From Phycisphaeraceae bacterium (GTDB taxonomy: Bacteria > Planctomycetota > Phycisphaerae > Phycisphaerales > UBA1924): 64,000 bases of DNA. Location: positions 1 through 64,000 of the forward strand of contig JAHCJE010000002.1 of NCBI GenBank assembly GCA_026128865.1, written 5' to 3'. The position numbers were made by a program, and so were the translations under genes. Shown one piece after another: positions 1 to 8,087 of the stretch. The first letter of the stretch is position 1, and each line of letters opens with the position of its first letter. The notes under the pieces were generated by a model that ran no database searches, was not told where the DNA came from, and saw only the letters and a program-made list of their open reading frames with translations.

Positions 1-1
1 G

Positions 2-1213
2 TTCGCGGCGAGGCTGAAGACGTACGCGACGGGTTCGCCCGGCTTGGCGGACAACTTCGGTCGTGCGGAGGGGGACTTGGTCTCGCAGCGTGATGCCGAG
101 AAGCCGGAGACGTGGCGGCTGCGTCTGACAGGGGAAGGTTCGCTGACGGCGCAGTCGCCTGCGGTTCGGTTCGATTCGGTGTGGCATGGCGTACGCGTGT
201 CGTGGATCGATCACGAGACGCGGGTGTATTACGAGCAGCCGACGGCGGTGCGTGGGGTGTCGAGCACTCCGCTGCGGGTGAGCGACTCACTGCGTCTTGC
301 CGCGGCGCAGGTGGCCTCTGCGAGTCCGTTCGCGGATGCGTTCGCGGCGAGTGAGATGGGGTTCGAGGGGCACGGAGTGGCGGACGGCGTGGAGTGCGGC
401 GTGGTGACGTTCACGGACAAGATGGGCCGTCAGCGGTGGCACTTCGCGTTGAACGACGGTTTGCCGAGGCGGGCGGAGTTGATCGCGGGTGGGGCGGGGA
501 TGAGCGTGAGCATCATCACAGAGTTCGGTTCTCCGACAACGGATCCATCGGCGGTGGCAGGGGAGAGTTGGACGATTGTGGCGCCGGAGGGGTACGCCCG
601 GCGTGTATCGCCTGGACCCGAGGACGTGAGGCCCGCGGTTCCCCGTCCTGGGCCGAACGCCGTCCCTCAGGTGCGGATCAGCCCGGAGTGGGAGCTGAAG
701 TCATCGGAGGGGAAGTCGGTCTCGCCGGGTGTGCTGCGTGACAAGGTGACGGTGCTGTATTTCTGGGGTACGTGGTGCATTCCGTGCAAGCGGGTCGCGC
801 CGCTGTTGATCGACCTGCACCGCGACTACGAGGGGAAGGGGGTGGAGATCGTGGGGATGGCGTGCCGAGAGCGGGACGCGGCGGCTGCGGTTCGTCACGC
901 GGCGGAGGTTGGGTACAACTGGCCGCAGATCGTTGGCGCGGACGAGGTGGCGAAGTTGTACGAGGTTCGCTTCTACCCGGCGTTCATCGTGCTCGGGAAG
1001 GCGTCTGAGATCGTGTATGAGTCGGGGCGCCCGGAGAACGGGTCGTTCGATGGCATCTTCGAGGAGATGCGGAAGGCGATCGATGCCGCGCTCGTTGGGC
1101 AGGTTCCCGGCCGTGGCGCGGCGGGGAGCGTCGGGGCTTCGACGCGTGCCTCGGAGGGATCGCCCTTGCGGATTCTTCCGAGGCCGACGGGTGAGGATGA
1201 CAGGCCTGACTGA
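2..1213 (+). CDS. TlpA/ResA-like thioredoxin-domain protein, 5' end outside window
   Basis: The frame is open from the left edge with no stop before position 1213, so the true start is probably upstream; the first in-window start-like codon is TTG at 44. The N-terminal two thirds is a beta-rich region I do not recognise. The last third (about 660-1110) is a thioredoxin fold with a WGTWCIPCKR active-site motif, followed by segments typical of TlpA/ResA/redoxin proteins (VEIVGMACRERD, FYPAFIVL). Such proteins normally act outside the cytoplasmic membrane as thiol reductants or in cytochrome maturation. Whether this one has a signal peptide cannot be seen. It converges with ppdK, whose stop lies 26 bases away. 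Confidence 0.8.
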   Translation, partial: FAARLKTYATGSPGLADNFGRAEGDLVSQRDAEKPETWRLRLTGEGSLTAQSPAVRFDSVWHGVRVSWIDHETRVYYEQPTAVRGVSSTPLRVSDSLRLAAAQVASASPFADAFAASEMGFEGHGVADGVECGVVTFTDKMGRQRWHFALNDGLPRRAELIAGGAGMSVSIITEFGSPTTDPSAVAGESWTIVAPEGYARRVSPGPEDVRPAVPRPGPNAVPQVRISPEWELKSSEGKSVSPGVLRDKVTVLYFWGTWCIPCKRVAPLLIDLHRDYEGKGVEIVGMACRERDAAAAVRHAAEVGYNWPQIVGADEVAKLYEVRFYPAFIVLGKASEIVYESGRPENGSFDGIFEEMRKAIDAALVGQVPGRGAAGSVGASTRASEGSPLRILPRPTGEDDRPD

Positions 1214-1238
1214 TCGACGGCTGAATGGGGGGGGCGGA

Positions 1239-4040
1239 TCAGTTTCTGCCGCGGATCGCCGCCTGCGCCGCGGCCAGGCGTGCGATGGGCACGCGGAAGG
1301 GCGAGCAGGAGACGTAGTCCAGTCCGACGCGGTGGAAGAAGTGGACGCTGGACGGGTCGCCGCCGTGCTCGCCGCAGACACCGACCTTCAGGTCCGGGCG
1401 TCGCTCGCGTCCGCGGTCGGTGCCCATGCGGACGAGTTCGCCGACGCCGGTCTGGTCGAGGGACTGGAAGGGGTCGTTCGCGAGGATGTCGCGGTGGAGG
1501 TAGTCGGGGAGGAACGAGTTGGAGTCGTCGCGCGAGTAGCCGAAGGTCAGTTGCGTCAGGTCGTTGGTGCCGAAGGAGAAGAAGTCCGCGACCTCGGCCA
1601 CGTCCCCGGCGACGACGCACGCCCGCGGGATCTCGATCATGGTGCCGATGCGGATGTCGAGCCGGCCGGTGAAGCCCTCGGCGGCGCGGGTGAGTTCGAT
1701 GGTTTCCTCGATCTCGCCGCGCAGCAGTTCCAGTTCCCTTCGCGTGCCGACGAGGGGCACCATGATCTCGGGGATGGCGCGGACCTTTTCGCGGGCGCAG
1801 GCGATGGCGGCCTCGACGATGGCGCGGACCTGCATCCGCAGCACCTCGGGGAAGGTGACGGCGAGCCGGCAGCCGCGGTGCCCGAGCATCGGGTTCATCT
1901 CGTGCAACTGGCTCACCCGTGCGCGCACCTTGGAGGCCGGAACGCGCATCGTGGACGCCATTTCCTCCTGCGACTTGTCGTCGTTGGGCAGGAACTCGTG
2001 CAGCGGCGGGTCGAGGAGGCGCACGGTCACGGGCAGGCCCTTCATCGCGTTGAAGATGCCAATGAAGTCGTCGCGCTGATAGGGGAGGAGTTTTTCGAGA
2101 GCGGCCTCGCGCTCCTCGACCGTCTCGGCGAGGATCATCTCGCGCATCGCCGCGATGCGGTGCCCTTCGAAGAACATGTGCTCGGTGCGGCACAGCCCGA
2201 TGCCCTCCGCCCCGAACGAGCGTGCGCGGTCGGCGTCGGCGGGCGTGTCTGCGTTGGCGCGCACGCCCATGGTGCGGTGCTTGTCGGCCCAGCGCATGAC
2301 CTTTGCGAAGTCTCCGGAGAGGGTGGGTTCGACGGTGGAGATGGCGCCGGCCATGACTTCTCCGGCGGAGCCGTCGAGGGAGATGAGGTCTTGGCGTCCG
2401 TACATCTGCCCACCGACGGTGAAGGTGCCGGCTGTGGCGTCGATGTGGATCATGCCCGCGCCCGCGACGCAGCACTTGCCCCACCCGCGCGCGACCACGG
2501 CGGCGTGGCTCGTCATGCCGCCCGTGCTGGTCAGGATGCCGACCGCCGAGTGCATCCCGTCCACGTCCTCGGGGCTGGTCTCCTTGCGCACGAGGATGAC
2601 GCTCTCGCCCGCGCGGGCGCGCTGCACGGCCTCGTCGGCGGTGAAGGCGGGTCGGCCGACCGATGCGCCGGGCGATGCCGGCAGGCCGCGTGCGATCACC
2701 TTCGCGATGGTCTTCGCCTTCGGGTCGAAACTGGGCAGGAGCAACTGCGTCAGGTCGCCCGCCGGAATGCGCAGCAGCGCCTCCTTCTCGGTGATGAGTC
2801 CCTCTTTCACCATGTCGCAGGCGATCTTGACGGCGGCCGCGCCGGTGCGCTTGCCCGTGCGGGTCTGGAGCATGTAGAGCGTGCCGCGCTCGATGGTGAA
2901 CTCGATGTCCTGCATCTCGCGGTAGTGCTTCTCCAGCCGGTTCTTGATCTTGAGCAACTGCTCGTGGACCTTCTTGTTCCACTTCGCCATCTGCGCCACC
3001 GGCTGCGGCGTGCGGATGCCCGCGACCACGTCCTCGCCCTGCGCATTCACGAGGAACTCGCCGTAGAAGACGTTGCGCCCGGTGCTCGGGTCGCGCGTGA
3101 AGGCGACACCCGTGCCCGAGTCGTCGCCCATGTTGCCGAAGACCATCGCCTGCACGTTGACGGCGGTGCCCTTGAGGCCTGTGATCGCGGAGAGACGCCG
3201 GTAGGAGATGGCGCGGTCGGCGTTCCAGCTCCGGAAGACTGCTTCGATGGCGAGCTCGAGTTGTTTAAAGGGGTTCTGTGGGAACTCGTGCCCTGTGTGC
3301 TGGCGGACGATCTCCTTGTAGAGGACGCAGAGTTCGACGATGCCTGCCTCGGGGACGTCGTTGTCCTCGCGCGCCTGATGGCGGCGCTTCACGTCGTCGA
3401 AGGCGTGCTCGAAGCGCTCGTGTCCGACTCCCATGACGACGTCGCCGAACATGTTGATGAGCCGGCGGTAGGCGTCGTACGCGAATCTTCGGTTTCCTGT
3501 GGAGCGTGCGAGTCCCTCGACGGCCTGGTCGTTGAGGCCGAGGTTGAGGATGGTGTCCATCATGCCGGGCATGGAAACGGCCGCCCCGGACCGCACCGAG
3601 ACCAGCAGCGGGTTCGCGTCGTCCCCGAACTTCTTGCCCGTCTCACGCTCCAGCAGGGCGACGTGCTGGTGGACCTCGTTCATCAGGCCGTGGGGGAGGC
3701 GCTTGCCGTGCTCGTAGTATTTCGCGCAGGTCTCGGTGGTGATCGTGAACCCTGGCGGGACCGGAAGCCCGATCGACGTCATGTCCGCGAGGTTCGCGCC
3801 CTTGCCGCCCAGCAGCCCCCTCATGGAGGCGTTCCCCTCGGTGCGGCGCCCGCCGAAGTAGTACACCATCTTGCCCGGTTTCGCGCCGCGACGCAGCGGC
3901 TTGCGCGCGGCCGCTCGGGCCGGGGCGCGGCCCTTGTCGGCGACGTGCTTCTTCGCCGCCGGCGTCGAACGGGGTGCGGACGCTGACTTCCCGCCCGCGA
4001 CGGCGCGGGTGGGCTTGGCCTTCGACTTCTTCTTCGCCAT
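1239..4040 (-). CDS. ppdK: Pyruvate phosphate dikinase with basic N-terminal tail
   Basis: 933 residues. PPDK interconverts pyruvate, ATP and Pi with PEP, AMP and PPi. The N-terminal nucleotide-binding part starts near residue 58 (VYYFGG, then GGKGANLADM). The phospho-carrier His is in GGMTSHAAVVARGWG (His about 512), and the C-terminal PEP/pyruvate barrel ends with VCGEHGGDPSS. Two ATGs are possible. I chose 4040 because a GAGGA-type site lies about 11 bases upstream, whereas the ATG at 4052 sits directly against that site. Residues 1-56 are an extra Lys/Ala/Pro/Arg-rich tail (MAKKKSKAKP, then AAKK, APARAAARKP) that normal PPDK lacks. The gene is divergent from pabB. The family call is very secure; the role of the tail is unknown. 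Confidence 0.97.
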   Translation of the reverse strand: MAKKKSKAKPTRAVAGGKSASAPRSTPAAKKHVADKGRAPARAAARKPLRRGAKPGKMVYYFGGRRTEGNASMRGLLGGKGANLADMTSIGLPVPPGFTITTETCAKYYEHGKRLPHGLMNEVHQHVALLERETGKKFGDDANPLLVSVRSGAAVSMPGMMDTILNLGLNDQAVEGLARSTGNRRFAYDAYRRLINMFGDVVMGVGHERFEHAFDDVKRRHQAREDNDVPEAGIVELCVLYKEIVRQHTGHEFPQNPFKQLELAIEAVFRSWNADRAISYRRLSAITGLKGTAVNVQAMVFGNMGDDSGTGVAFTRDPSTGRNVFYGEFLVNAQGEDVVAGIRTPQPVAQMAKWNKKVHEQLLKIKNRLEKHYREMQDIEFTIERGTLYMLQTRTGKRTGAAAVKIACDMVKEGLITEKEALLRIPAGDLTQLLLPSFDPKAKTIAKVIARGLPASPGASVGRPAFTADEAVQRARAGESVILVRKETSPEDVDGMHSAVGILTSTGGMTSHAAVVARGWGKCCVAGAGMIHIDATAGTFTVGGQMYGRQDLISLDGSAGEVMAGAISTVEPTLSGDFAKVMRWADKHRTMGVRANADTPADADRARSFGAEGIGLCRTEHMFFEGHRIAAMREMILAETVEEREAALEKLLPYQRDDFIGIFNAMKGLPVTVRLLDPPLHEFLPNDDKSQEEMASTMRVPASKVRARVSQLHEMNPMLGHRGCRLAVTFPEVLRMQVRAIVEAAIACAREKVRAIPEIMVPLVGTRRELELLRGEIEETIELTRAAEGFTGRLDIRIGTMIEIPRACVVAGDVAEVADFFSFGTNDLTQLTFGYSRDDSNSFLPDYLHRDILANDPFQSLDQTGVGELVRMGTDRGRERRPDLKVGVCGEHGGDPSSVHFFHRVGLDYVSCSPFRVPIARLAAAQAAIRGRN

Positions 4041-4106
4041 GGTCGGAATCATCCTCAGCGGCGGTCGCGCCGCGGTGCGGTGTCGGCAACTCTTCTCCAG
4101 CCCGGC

Positions 4107-4129
4107 GGCACGGGCGTCCCGCCTGTGCC
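4107..4129. repeat. REP-like palindrome (GGCACGGGCG / CGCCTGTGCC)
   Basis: Two 10-base arms around a TCC loop pair fully apart from one G-T wobble. Read in one frame it encodes TGVPPVPT, a peptide I associate with a dispersed palindrome in planctomycete and other genomes. Only one copy is seen in this window, so the family claim is from memory, not from the sequence. Confidence 0.55.
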
Positions 4130-4335
4130 GACTCCCGGCGAGTTCACCATCCCTCGCGTCAGGCCGGATGGGGCGAACAGTGTAGTTCGCGCCGACCGCC
4201 GAAGGCCAATCTCCGCAAAACCTCCGGGGAACATCGAGATTTCATGCTGCACCCTCGCGGGGCGGGGTCTTGCAGGTCCTGTACTCCATCCCTTGACGCG
4301 CTCGCTTCTCTCGCACAACCCCATCAGCCCGGCTC

Positions 4336-4341
4336 TATCAT
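4336..4341 (+). promoter_or_regulatory. -10-like element TATCAT of pabB
   Basis: TATCAT is followed by five bases and then the GTG start at 4347. A transcript started from this box would begin at or next to the start codon. There is no Shine-Dalgarno. No good -35 hexamer is visible at normal spacing. Confidence 0.45.
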
Positions 4342-4346
4342 CGACC

Positions 4347-5702
4347 GTGCCGCTCAAGACCGCGCCGACAAGGCCGAAGATCGCGCAGGCCGCCCGCCCG
4401 CTCGCGTTCGCGCACAACCTTCCCGGTCGCGGCCCGCTGCGCGCCGCCGCCGAGTCCACGTTCCGCGTCACGCTCGACGGCGCCGCCCGCCCGCGCTCGC
4501 GCTGGTTCGACGCTTCCACCGGCGAATCCGCGACTCCTCCCGTCCCGCTCACCCACGACCCGCTCGCCGACCTCGACCGCCTCCTCGCGGCGCACGCGAA
4601 CCCCGACCCCGCCCATGCCTTTTCCTCCGGCTGGATCGGCTGGCTCTCCTACGACCTCGGCCGGTGGATCGAGCCGGCCGCGGACGGGGGGGGTGTATGC
4701 CCCCCCCGCGCGGACGCGCCGCCCCTCATCGAACTCCACCGATTCACCGACGTGCGACCCACCGACGAGCCGCGACCGTCAGGGAGCGGTTTGTGCGCCA
4801 TCAACGAGCCGCGACCGTCAGGGAGCGGTCCCCTCGCCGCGCTCCGCTCCTCAACCGGACGCGCCACCTACGTCGCCGCCGTTGAGCGCGCCCTCGAACA
4901 CATCCGCGCCGGCGACGCCTACCAGGTGAACCTCGCCCACGTTCTGCGCGGACGGTTCACCGGCTCGACGCGCGATCTGTACGCCGCCCTCGCCGCGGCC
5001 GCGCGTCCGGAGCACGGCGCGTACGTCGAGTCCGCGCCCGGCCCGGTGCAGTGGGCCGTTCTCTCGCTCAGCCCCGAACTCTTCCTCTCGTTCGACCCCG
5101 CGACGCGGCGCGTCGTCACGCGCCCGATGAAGGGCACGCGCCCCGCCCACGCCGACCCCGACGAACTGATGCACGCCCCCAAAGATCGCGCCGAACTCGC
5201 CATGATCGTGGACCTGATGCGCAACGACCTCGGCCGCGTCTGCGAGTTCGGCTCGATCCGCGTTGACGTGCCTCGGTGCATCGAGCGCCACGCGACCGGC
5301 GCGGCCGGCGTGCTGCAGGCCACCGCCACCGTCTCCGGCACGCTCAGGGGGGGGGTCACGCTGGGCGGGCTGCTTGCGGCTACCTTCCCGCCCGGCTCTG
5401 TCACCGGTGCACCGAAGGTGCGCGCCATGCGCATCATCGACTCGCTCGAAGGCTTCCGGCGCGGTCCGTACTGCGGGGCGATGGCGGTGATCGACGATGC
5501 CGGTCGTGCCGTGCTGAGCGTGGCGATTCGCACGGCGGTGGTCGCCGGGCGAGCCGACGCTGCCGGGCGGTTCATGGATGCTGGCTTCGAGTACGCGGTG
5601 GGTGCCGGCATTGTGGCGGACTCGGACCCCGAGTCGGAGTGGCGAGAGACGCTGGACAAGGCCGGTCCGCTCCGGTCGGCGTTTCGGTTGGCGGACGTTT
5701 GA
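4347..5702 (+). CDS. pabB: Aminodeoxychorismate synthase component I
   Basis: 451 residues. PabB converts chorismate to 4-amino-4-deoxychorismate for folate synthesis. The chorismate-binding domain shows GDAYQVNLAH, PMKGTRP (the Lys that separates PabB from TrpE), DRAELAMIVDLMRNDLGR and PGSVTGAPKVRAM. The GTG start is set by the TATCAT box and by loss of protein-like sequence upstream. Between the N-terminal half and the chorismate domain the reading frame carries a G8/C8 hairpin (4686-4707) and two copies of a dispersed repeat (4764-4830) translated as EPRPSGSG, so a low-complexity loop is built from repeat DNA. A G9 run (5347-5355) also lies in frame. No glutaminase (PabA) gene is in the window. 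Confidence 0.93.
   Translation: MPLKTAPTRPKIAQAARPLAFAHNLPGRGPLRAAAESTFRVTLDGAARPRSRWFDASTGESATPPVPLTHDPLADLDRLLAAHANPDPAHAFSSGWIGWLSYDLGRWIEPAADGGGVCPPRADAPPLIELHRFTDVRPTDEPRPSGSGLCAINEPRPSGSGPLAALRSSTGRATYVAAVERALEHIRAGDAYQVNLAHVLRGRFTGSTRDLYAALAAAARPEHGAYVESAPGPVQWAVLSLSPELFLSFDPATRRVVTRPMKGTRPAHADPDELMHAPKDRAELAMIVDLMRNDLGRVCEFGSIRVDVPRCIERHATGAAGVLQATATVSGTLRGGVTLGGLLAATFPPGSVTGAPKVRAMRIIDSLEGFRRGPYCGAMAVIDDAGRAVLSVAIRTAVVAGRADAAGRFMDAGFEYAVGAGIVADSDPESEWRETLDKAGPLRSAFRLADV
4686..4707. other. G8-N6-C8 perfect hairpin inside pabB
   Basis: Eight G, the hexamer TGTATG, then eight C form a perfect inverted repeat within the pabB reading frame, encoding Gly-Gly-Gly-Val-Cys-Pro-Pro. Long G and C runs slip easily in replication, so this is a likely indel hotspot. 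Confidence 0.7.
4764..4830. repeat. Two 39-bp-spaced copies of the EPRPSGSG repeat in pabB
   Basis: The core GAGCCGCGACCGTCAGGG plus AGCGGT occurs at 4764-4790 and again at 4803-4830, a period of 39 bases. The core contains the inverted repeat GACCG/CGGTC. The same core in opposite orientation, also with a 39-base period, is found three times at 28988-29100. Both pabB copies are translated in frame. Confidence 0.85.
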
Positions 5703-5826
5703 CGAGGGTTGGGCGGTGCTGGCTGGCGTGGGCGGCTGGCGTCGAGGGCGGAGCCGTGCGATACTGGGCGGTTCCCGTTCCCGTATCGCGTCGGCCGCGG
5801 TGGGGCGGGCAGTTTCGGAGGCACCC

Positions 5827-6429
5827 ATGGGAGTTCGAGTGATCGGCGGAGCGTTCGTCGGGGCGTTGATCGTGTTCGTGTGGGGGATGCTGTTCTGGAC
5901 GGTGTTGCCTTTCGGGAAGGCGGCGATCAAGCCCGTGCCTGACGAGCCGCAGTTGGCGTCCGCACTGAAGGTCCATGTGCGTGAGAGCGGGGCGTATGCG
6001 TTGCCGATGCAGAAGCACGAGGCGGGGATGTCGGCAGAGGATAAGCGGGTCGCGGCGGACATCTGGAAGGGGACGCACCGAGTGGGACCGGTCGCGCTTG
6101 TCTTCTGCCGGATCGAGGGGATCGACCCTGAGGATCCGATCGTGTTTGTGCGTGGGTTCCTGATCGCGTTCCTTTGCGCGGTGATTCTGTCCGGGTTGTC
6201 GTCGTCGGCTGCCGGGCTTGGGGTGGGGTACACGAAGCGCGTTGGTCTGATCGTGGGTATCGTGATATTCGGCGCCTTCGCGTCGCACGGGATGCACTGG
6301 AACTGGTTCTTCCTGCCGACGGCCTACTCGGCGACGGTGTTCGGGGACATGGCTGTGGGCTGGACGCTGGCTGGGCTTGCGATCGCGGCGATCGCGAAGC
6401 CGGTGAAGTCGAAGGCGGCATCGGAGTAA
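5827..6429 (+). CDS. Small four-helix membrane protein, function unknown
   Basis: 200 residues. I do not recognise the family. The start is fixed by a strong site (CGGAGG about five bases before ATG). Predicted membrane helices lie near residues 5-25, 103-125, 132-150 and 170-188, with an extracytoplasmic or loop region of about 75 residues between the first two that has many charged residues. The second half contains HGMHWNWFF. The C-terminus ends in a Lys-rich AIAKPVKSKAASE. After the TAA stop the same frame stays open for 27 codons and repeats the AIAKP motif (see 6430-6513). The gene is 124 bases after pabB and may be transcribed separately. Confidence 0.75.
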   Translation: MGVRVIGGAFVGALIVFVWGMLFWTVLPFGKAAIKPVPDEPQLASALKVHVRESGAYALPMQKHEAGMSAEDKRVAADIWKGTHRVGPVALVFCRIEGIDPEDPIVFVRGFLIAFLCAVILSGLSSSAAGLGVGYTKRVGLIVGIVIFGAFASHGMHWNWFFLPTAYSATVFGDMAVGWTLAGLAIAAIAKPVKSKAASE

Positions 6430-6513
6430 TCGTCCGCCATCGCCAAGCCCGGCAAGCCGAAGTCCCCCCCCAAACCCGTCGGCCGCCCGAAGACCGAGCC
6501 GGCGGGGTCGTAA
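6430..6513 (+). other. In-frame Lys/Pro-rich extension after the stop of the 5827-6429 gene
   Basis: Directly after the TAA at 6427 the same frame reads 27 further sense codons and ends at TAA 6511-6513. The sequence (AIAKPGKPK, then PPKPVGRPKTEPAGS) echoes the AIAKPVKSK just before the stop. It may be a tail cut off by a nonsense change, or remain accessible by stop readthrough. It contains a C8 run. Confidence 0.4.
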
Positions 6514-6605
6514 CCCGAAGAAGCCGCAGGTGGACGAAGGGAGCCTGGAGCGCAAGCCTGGGAGTACGAGCCGCGGGCGGAAGGTCGCGCGAGCGACCCT
6601 TCTCG

Positions 6606-7103
6606 CTACTCGCGACCCCGCAACATCACATTGCCCGGATGAACGTCCAGAAGATGCACACCCCATTTCCGGCGCAACTCCCCGAGCACGGCCGCCACCC
6701 GCGGCCAGTCCGCCTCGAACTGCTCCTCCTTCTCTGCGAGCCAGTCCGCCATCACGCCGTCAGAAAACTCCGGGGCGCCATCCAGCCACGCGCTCCCGAA
6801 ATCCAGAACGAACGGCGGCTGCACGATCGTCATCTCCACCACCCGCAGCCCGGCATCCCAGTCCATCAGCCGCGGCACGGCCAGCCCCAGCACCGACTCG
6901 ACCCCGTGCTCCCGCAGCCGCAGGTACGCCGCCAACTCGCGGTCGAACGTTGACGCTCGCTCATGGGCCTTGACCGCGGTTGTTCGGCTGGTGGACCAGA
7001 CGCTACCATCCTTGCCGTAGCCGAGGCGACCCTCGACGATGATGCCTCGCGACTTCGTGTATTGCACGACTTGAGCATCCGTGTCACCGGAGTACGACCC
7101 CAT
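6606..7103 (-). CDS. Small protein-kinase-like protein
   Basis: 165 residues. It has a glycine-rich loop (GYGKDGSVW, near residue 28), a Lys in AVKAHE that fits the ATP-binding Lys, FVLDFGSA near the middle and HLLDVHPGNVM at the C-terminus. I recall a compact family of hypothetical proteins in planctomycetes and cyanobacteria with this same order and length, so it looks complete and not truncated. No substrate can be inferred. The start codon overlaps head-to-head with that of the next plus-strand gene. Codon use is less GC-biased than in the surrounding core genes, which hints at an accessory origin. Confidence 0.75.
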   Translation of the reverse strand: MGSYSGDTDAQVVQYTKSRGIIVEGRLGYGKDGSVWSTSRTTAVKAHERASTFDRELAAYLRLREHGVESVLGLAVPRLMDWDAGLRVVEMTIVQPPFVLDFGSAWLDGAPEFSDGVMADWLAEKEEQFEADWPRVAAVLGELRRKWGVHLLDVHPGNVMLRGRE

Positions 7104-7344
7104 GAAGACACCTTCCTCCGGCGGCTACTCGGCGGATGTGCGCTTGCACCTCCGCATCAACGGCGACTTCATCCCCCTCGCCCAGATCGGCCCCGACGAT
7201 GTCGTTCTTCGAGAGCCGGCAACGATACCTCCAGGGCCGGGCGAAGTCATCATGCATGTCGACGGCCGAGAGCGACGCTGGACAGTCACGATCGGAATCG
7301 CCGCCCCTGGGTCTCGCGTCATTCCCACTGCGCCAGCGCACTGA
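7102..7344 (+). CDS. Small conserved hypothetical protein
   Basis: 80 residues from ATG 7102; a GTG in frame at 7081 is an alternative start. The protein is one small beta-rich domain (VRLHLRINGDFIPLAQIGPD, then GEVIMHVDGRERRWTV). I recall short uncharacterised proteins of this kind, often near small accessory genes, but know no function. It is divergent from the kinase-like gene and its stop lies eight bases from the stop of the convergent 7353-7880 gene. Confidence 0.65.
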   Translation: MKTPSSGGYSADVRLHLRINGDFIPLAQIGPDDVVLREPATIPPGPGEVIMHVDGRERRWTVTIGIAAPGSRVIPTAPAH

Positions 7345-7352
7345 TCCGAGAG

Positions 7353-7880
7353 TCAGGCGTCACGGCCGAGGCCCCAAAGGCGTCCCCACAGGAAAATGCG
7401 CTGTTCATCGAACACCGCTTCGTCATCGGGTCCGATCGCGTAGTCCCCGATGCTCTCCGCAATCGAAAGCACTCCATCGCGCAGCTCAGCCAGTTTCCTC
7501 AAGCCAACCAGCAGTTGGACCACACGCTCATCAGCGGATAACTCCCACGTCCCAGGCTCAATGTCCGGACGATACCGCAGCAACCACTCCGCGCGCGAAC
7601 TCCAGTCCCGAAACTCCGCGTGAAAGTTCGGCATCGCCTGAACCCGCCGATCGGGCTTCGTCAGTACGATCGTCTGGCTGCACGAATACCGGGCAGCGAT
7701 GAAGCGGTCGAGCAATGCCAGTAGCGACCGGCACCCTCCCTCATCAGCCGTCAGGTTCCACCCAGGATCCTTTGCCCGCGCGCGAAAGCGCCAAAGGTAC
7801 ACTCGACCCTCCTGATTCCACCGAATCCTCTCGGCCACGGTCAGCACTCCCGACAGGCGCCTCTCGCTTCGCGTCAGCAT
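7353..7880 (-). CDS. Hypothetical protein
   Basis: 175 residues if started at ATG 7880, which has GGTGGA six bases upstream. The open frame extends to 8009, but that part is Arg/Ser-rich and looks non-coding. No domain is recognised. It is a soluble, mostly helical protein with Trp and Arg scattered throughout (RIRWNQEGRVYLWRF, DPGWNLTADEGG, WELSADERVVQLL). Base use is less GC-rich than that of uvrC next door. Confidence 0.55.
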   Translation of the reverse strand: MLTRSERRLSGVLTVAERIRWNQEGRVYLWRFRARAKDPGWNLTADEGGCRSLLALLDRFIAARYSCSQTIVLTKPDRRVQAMPNFHAEFRDWSSRAEWLLRYRPDIEPGTWELSADERVVQLLVGLRKLAELRDGVLSIAESIGDYAIGPDDEAVFDEQRIFLWGRLWGLGRDA

Positions 7881-8076
7881 ACTTGATCCACCGCGCGCCG
7901 CAGCAGATCGTCGGGTCATCGTCCGTGCGTCGCAGCACCCGCGCTCGGATCGTTTCCGATCGAAGGGCGCGTGCCTACCGGGCGAAGACGTACGAGCCGA
8001 CGATCGCACAGTTCGAGAAAGGCACGGATGACACGATGCAGGGAAACCCGGCGTCGGTACGACCGCAGCCGTCCCC

Positions 8077-8082
8077 TACCAT
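8077..8082 (+). promoter_or_regulatory. -10-like element TACCAT of uvrC
   Basis: TACCAT lies exactly five bases before the GTG at 8088, the same geometry as pabB. No Shine-Dalgarno precedes the GTG. Confidence 0.4.
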
Positions 8083-8087
8083 CCCCC

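Larger units (their letters stand above)
4041..4346. other. Divergent intergenic region ppdK/pabB
   Basis: About 306 bases between two divergent starts. It holds the ppdK ribosome-binding region at its left end, the palindrome at 4107-4129 and the pabB -10-like element at 4336-4341. An open frame continuous with pabB runs back to 4080, but it crosses the palindrome and is rich in Arg/Pro codons, so I do not read it as protein. I see no other gene here. Confidence 0.6.

Noticed and set aside
909-3986. 1025-residue open frame on the plus strand opposite ppdK
   Set aside because: It is the antisense of a fully conserved PPDK; the translation is Asp/Val/Gly/His-rich with no domain. High GC keeps such frames open.
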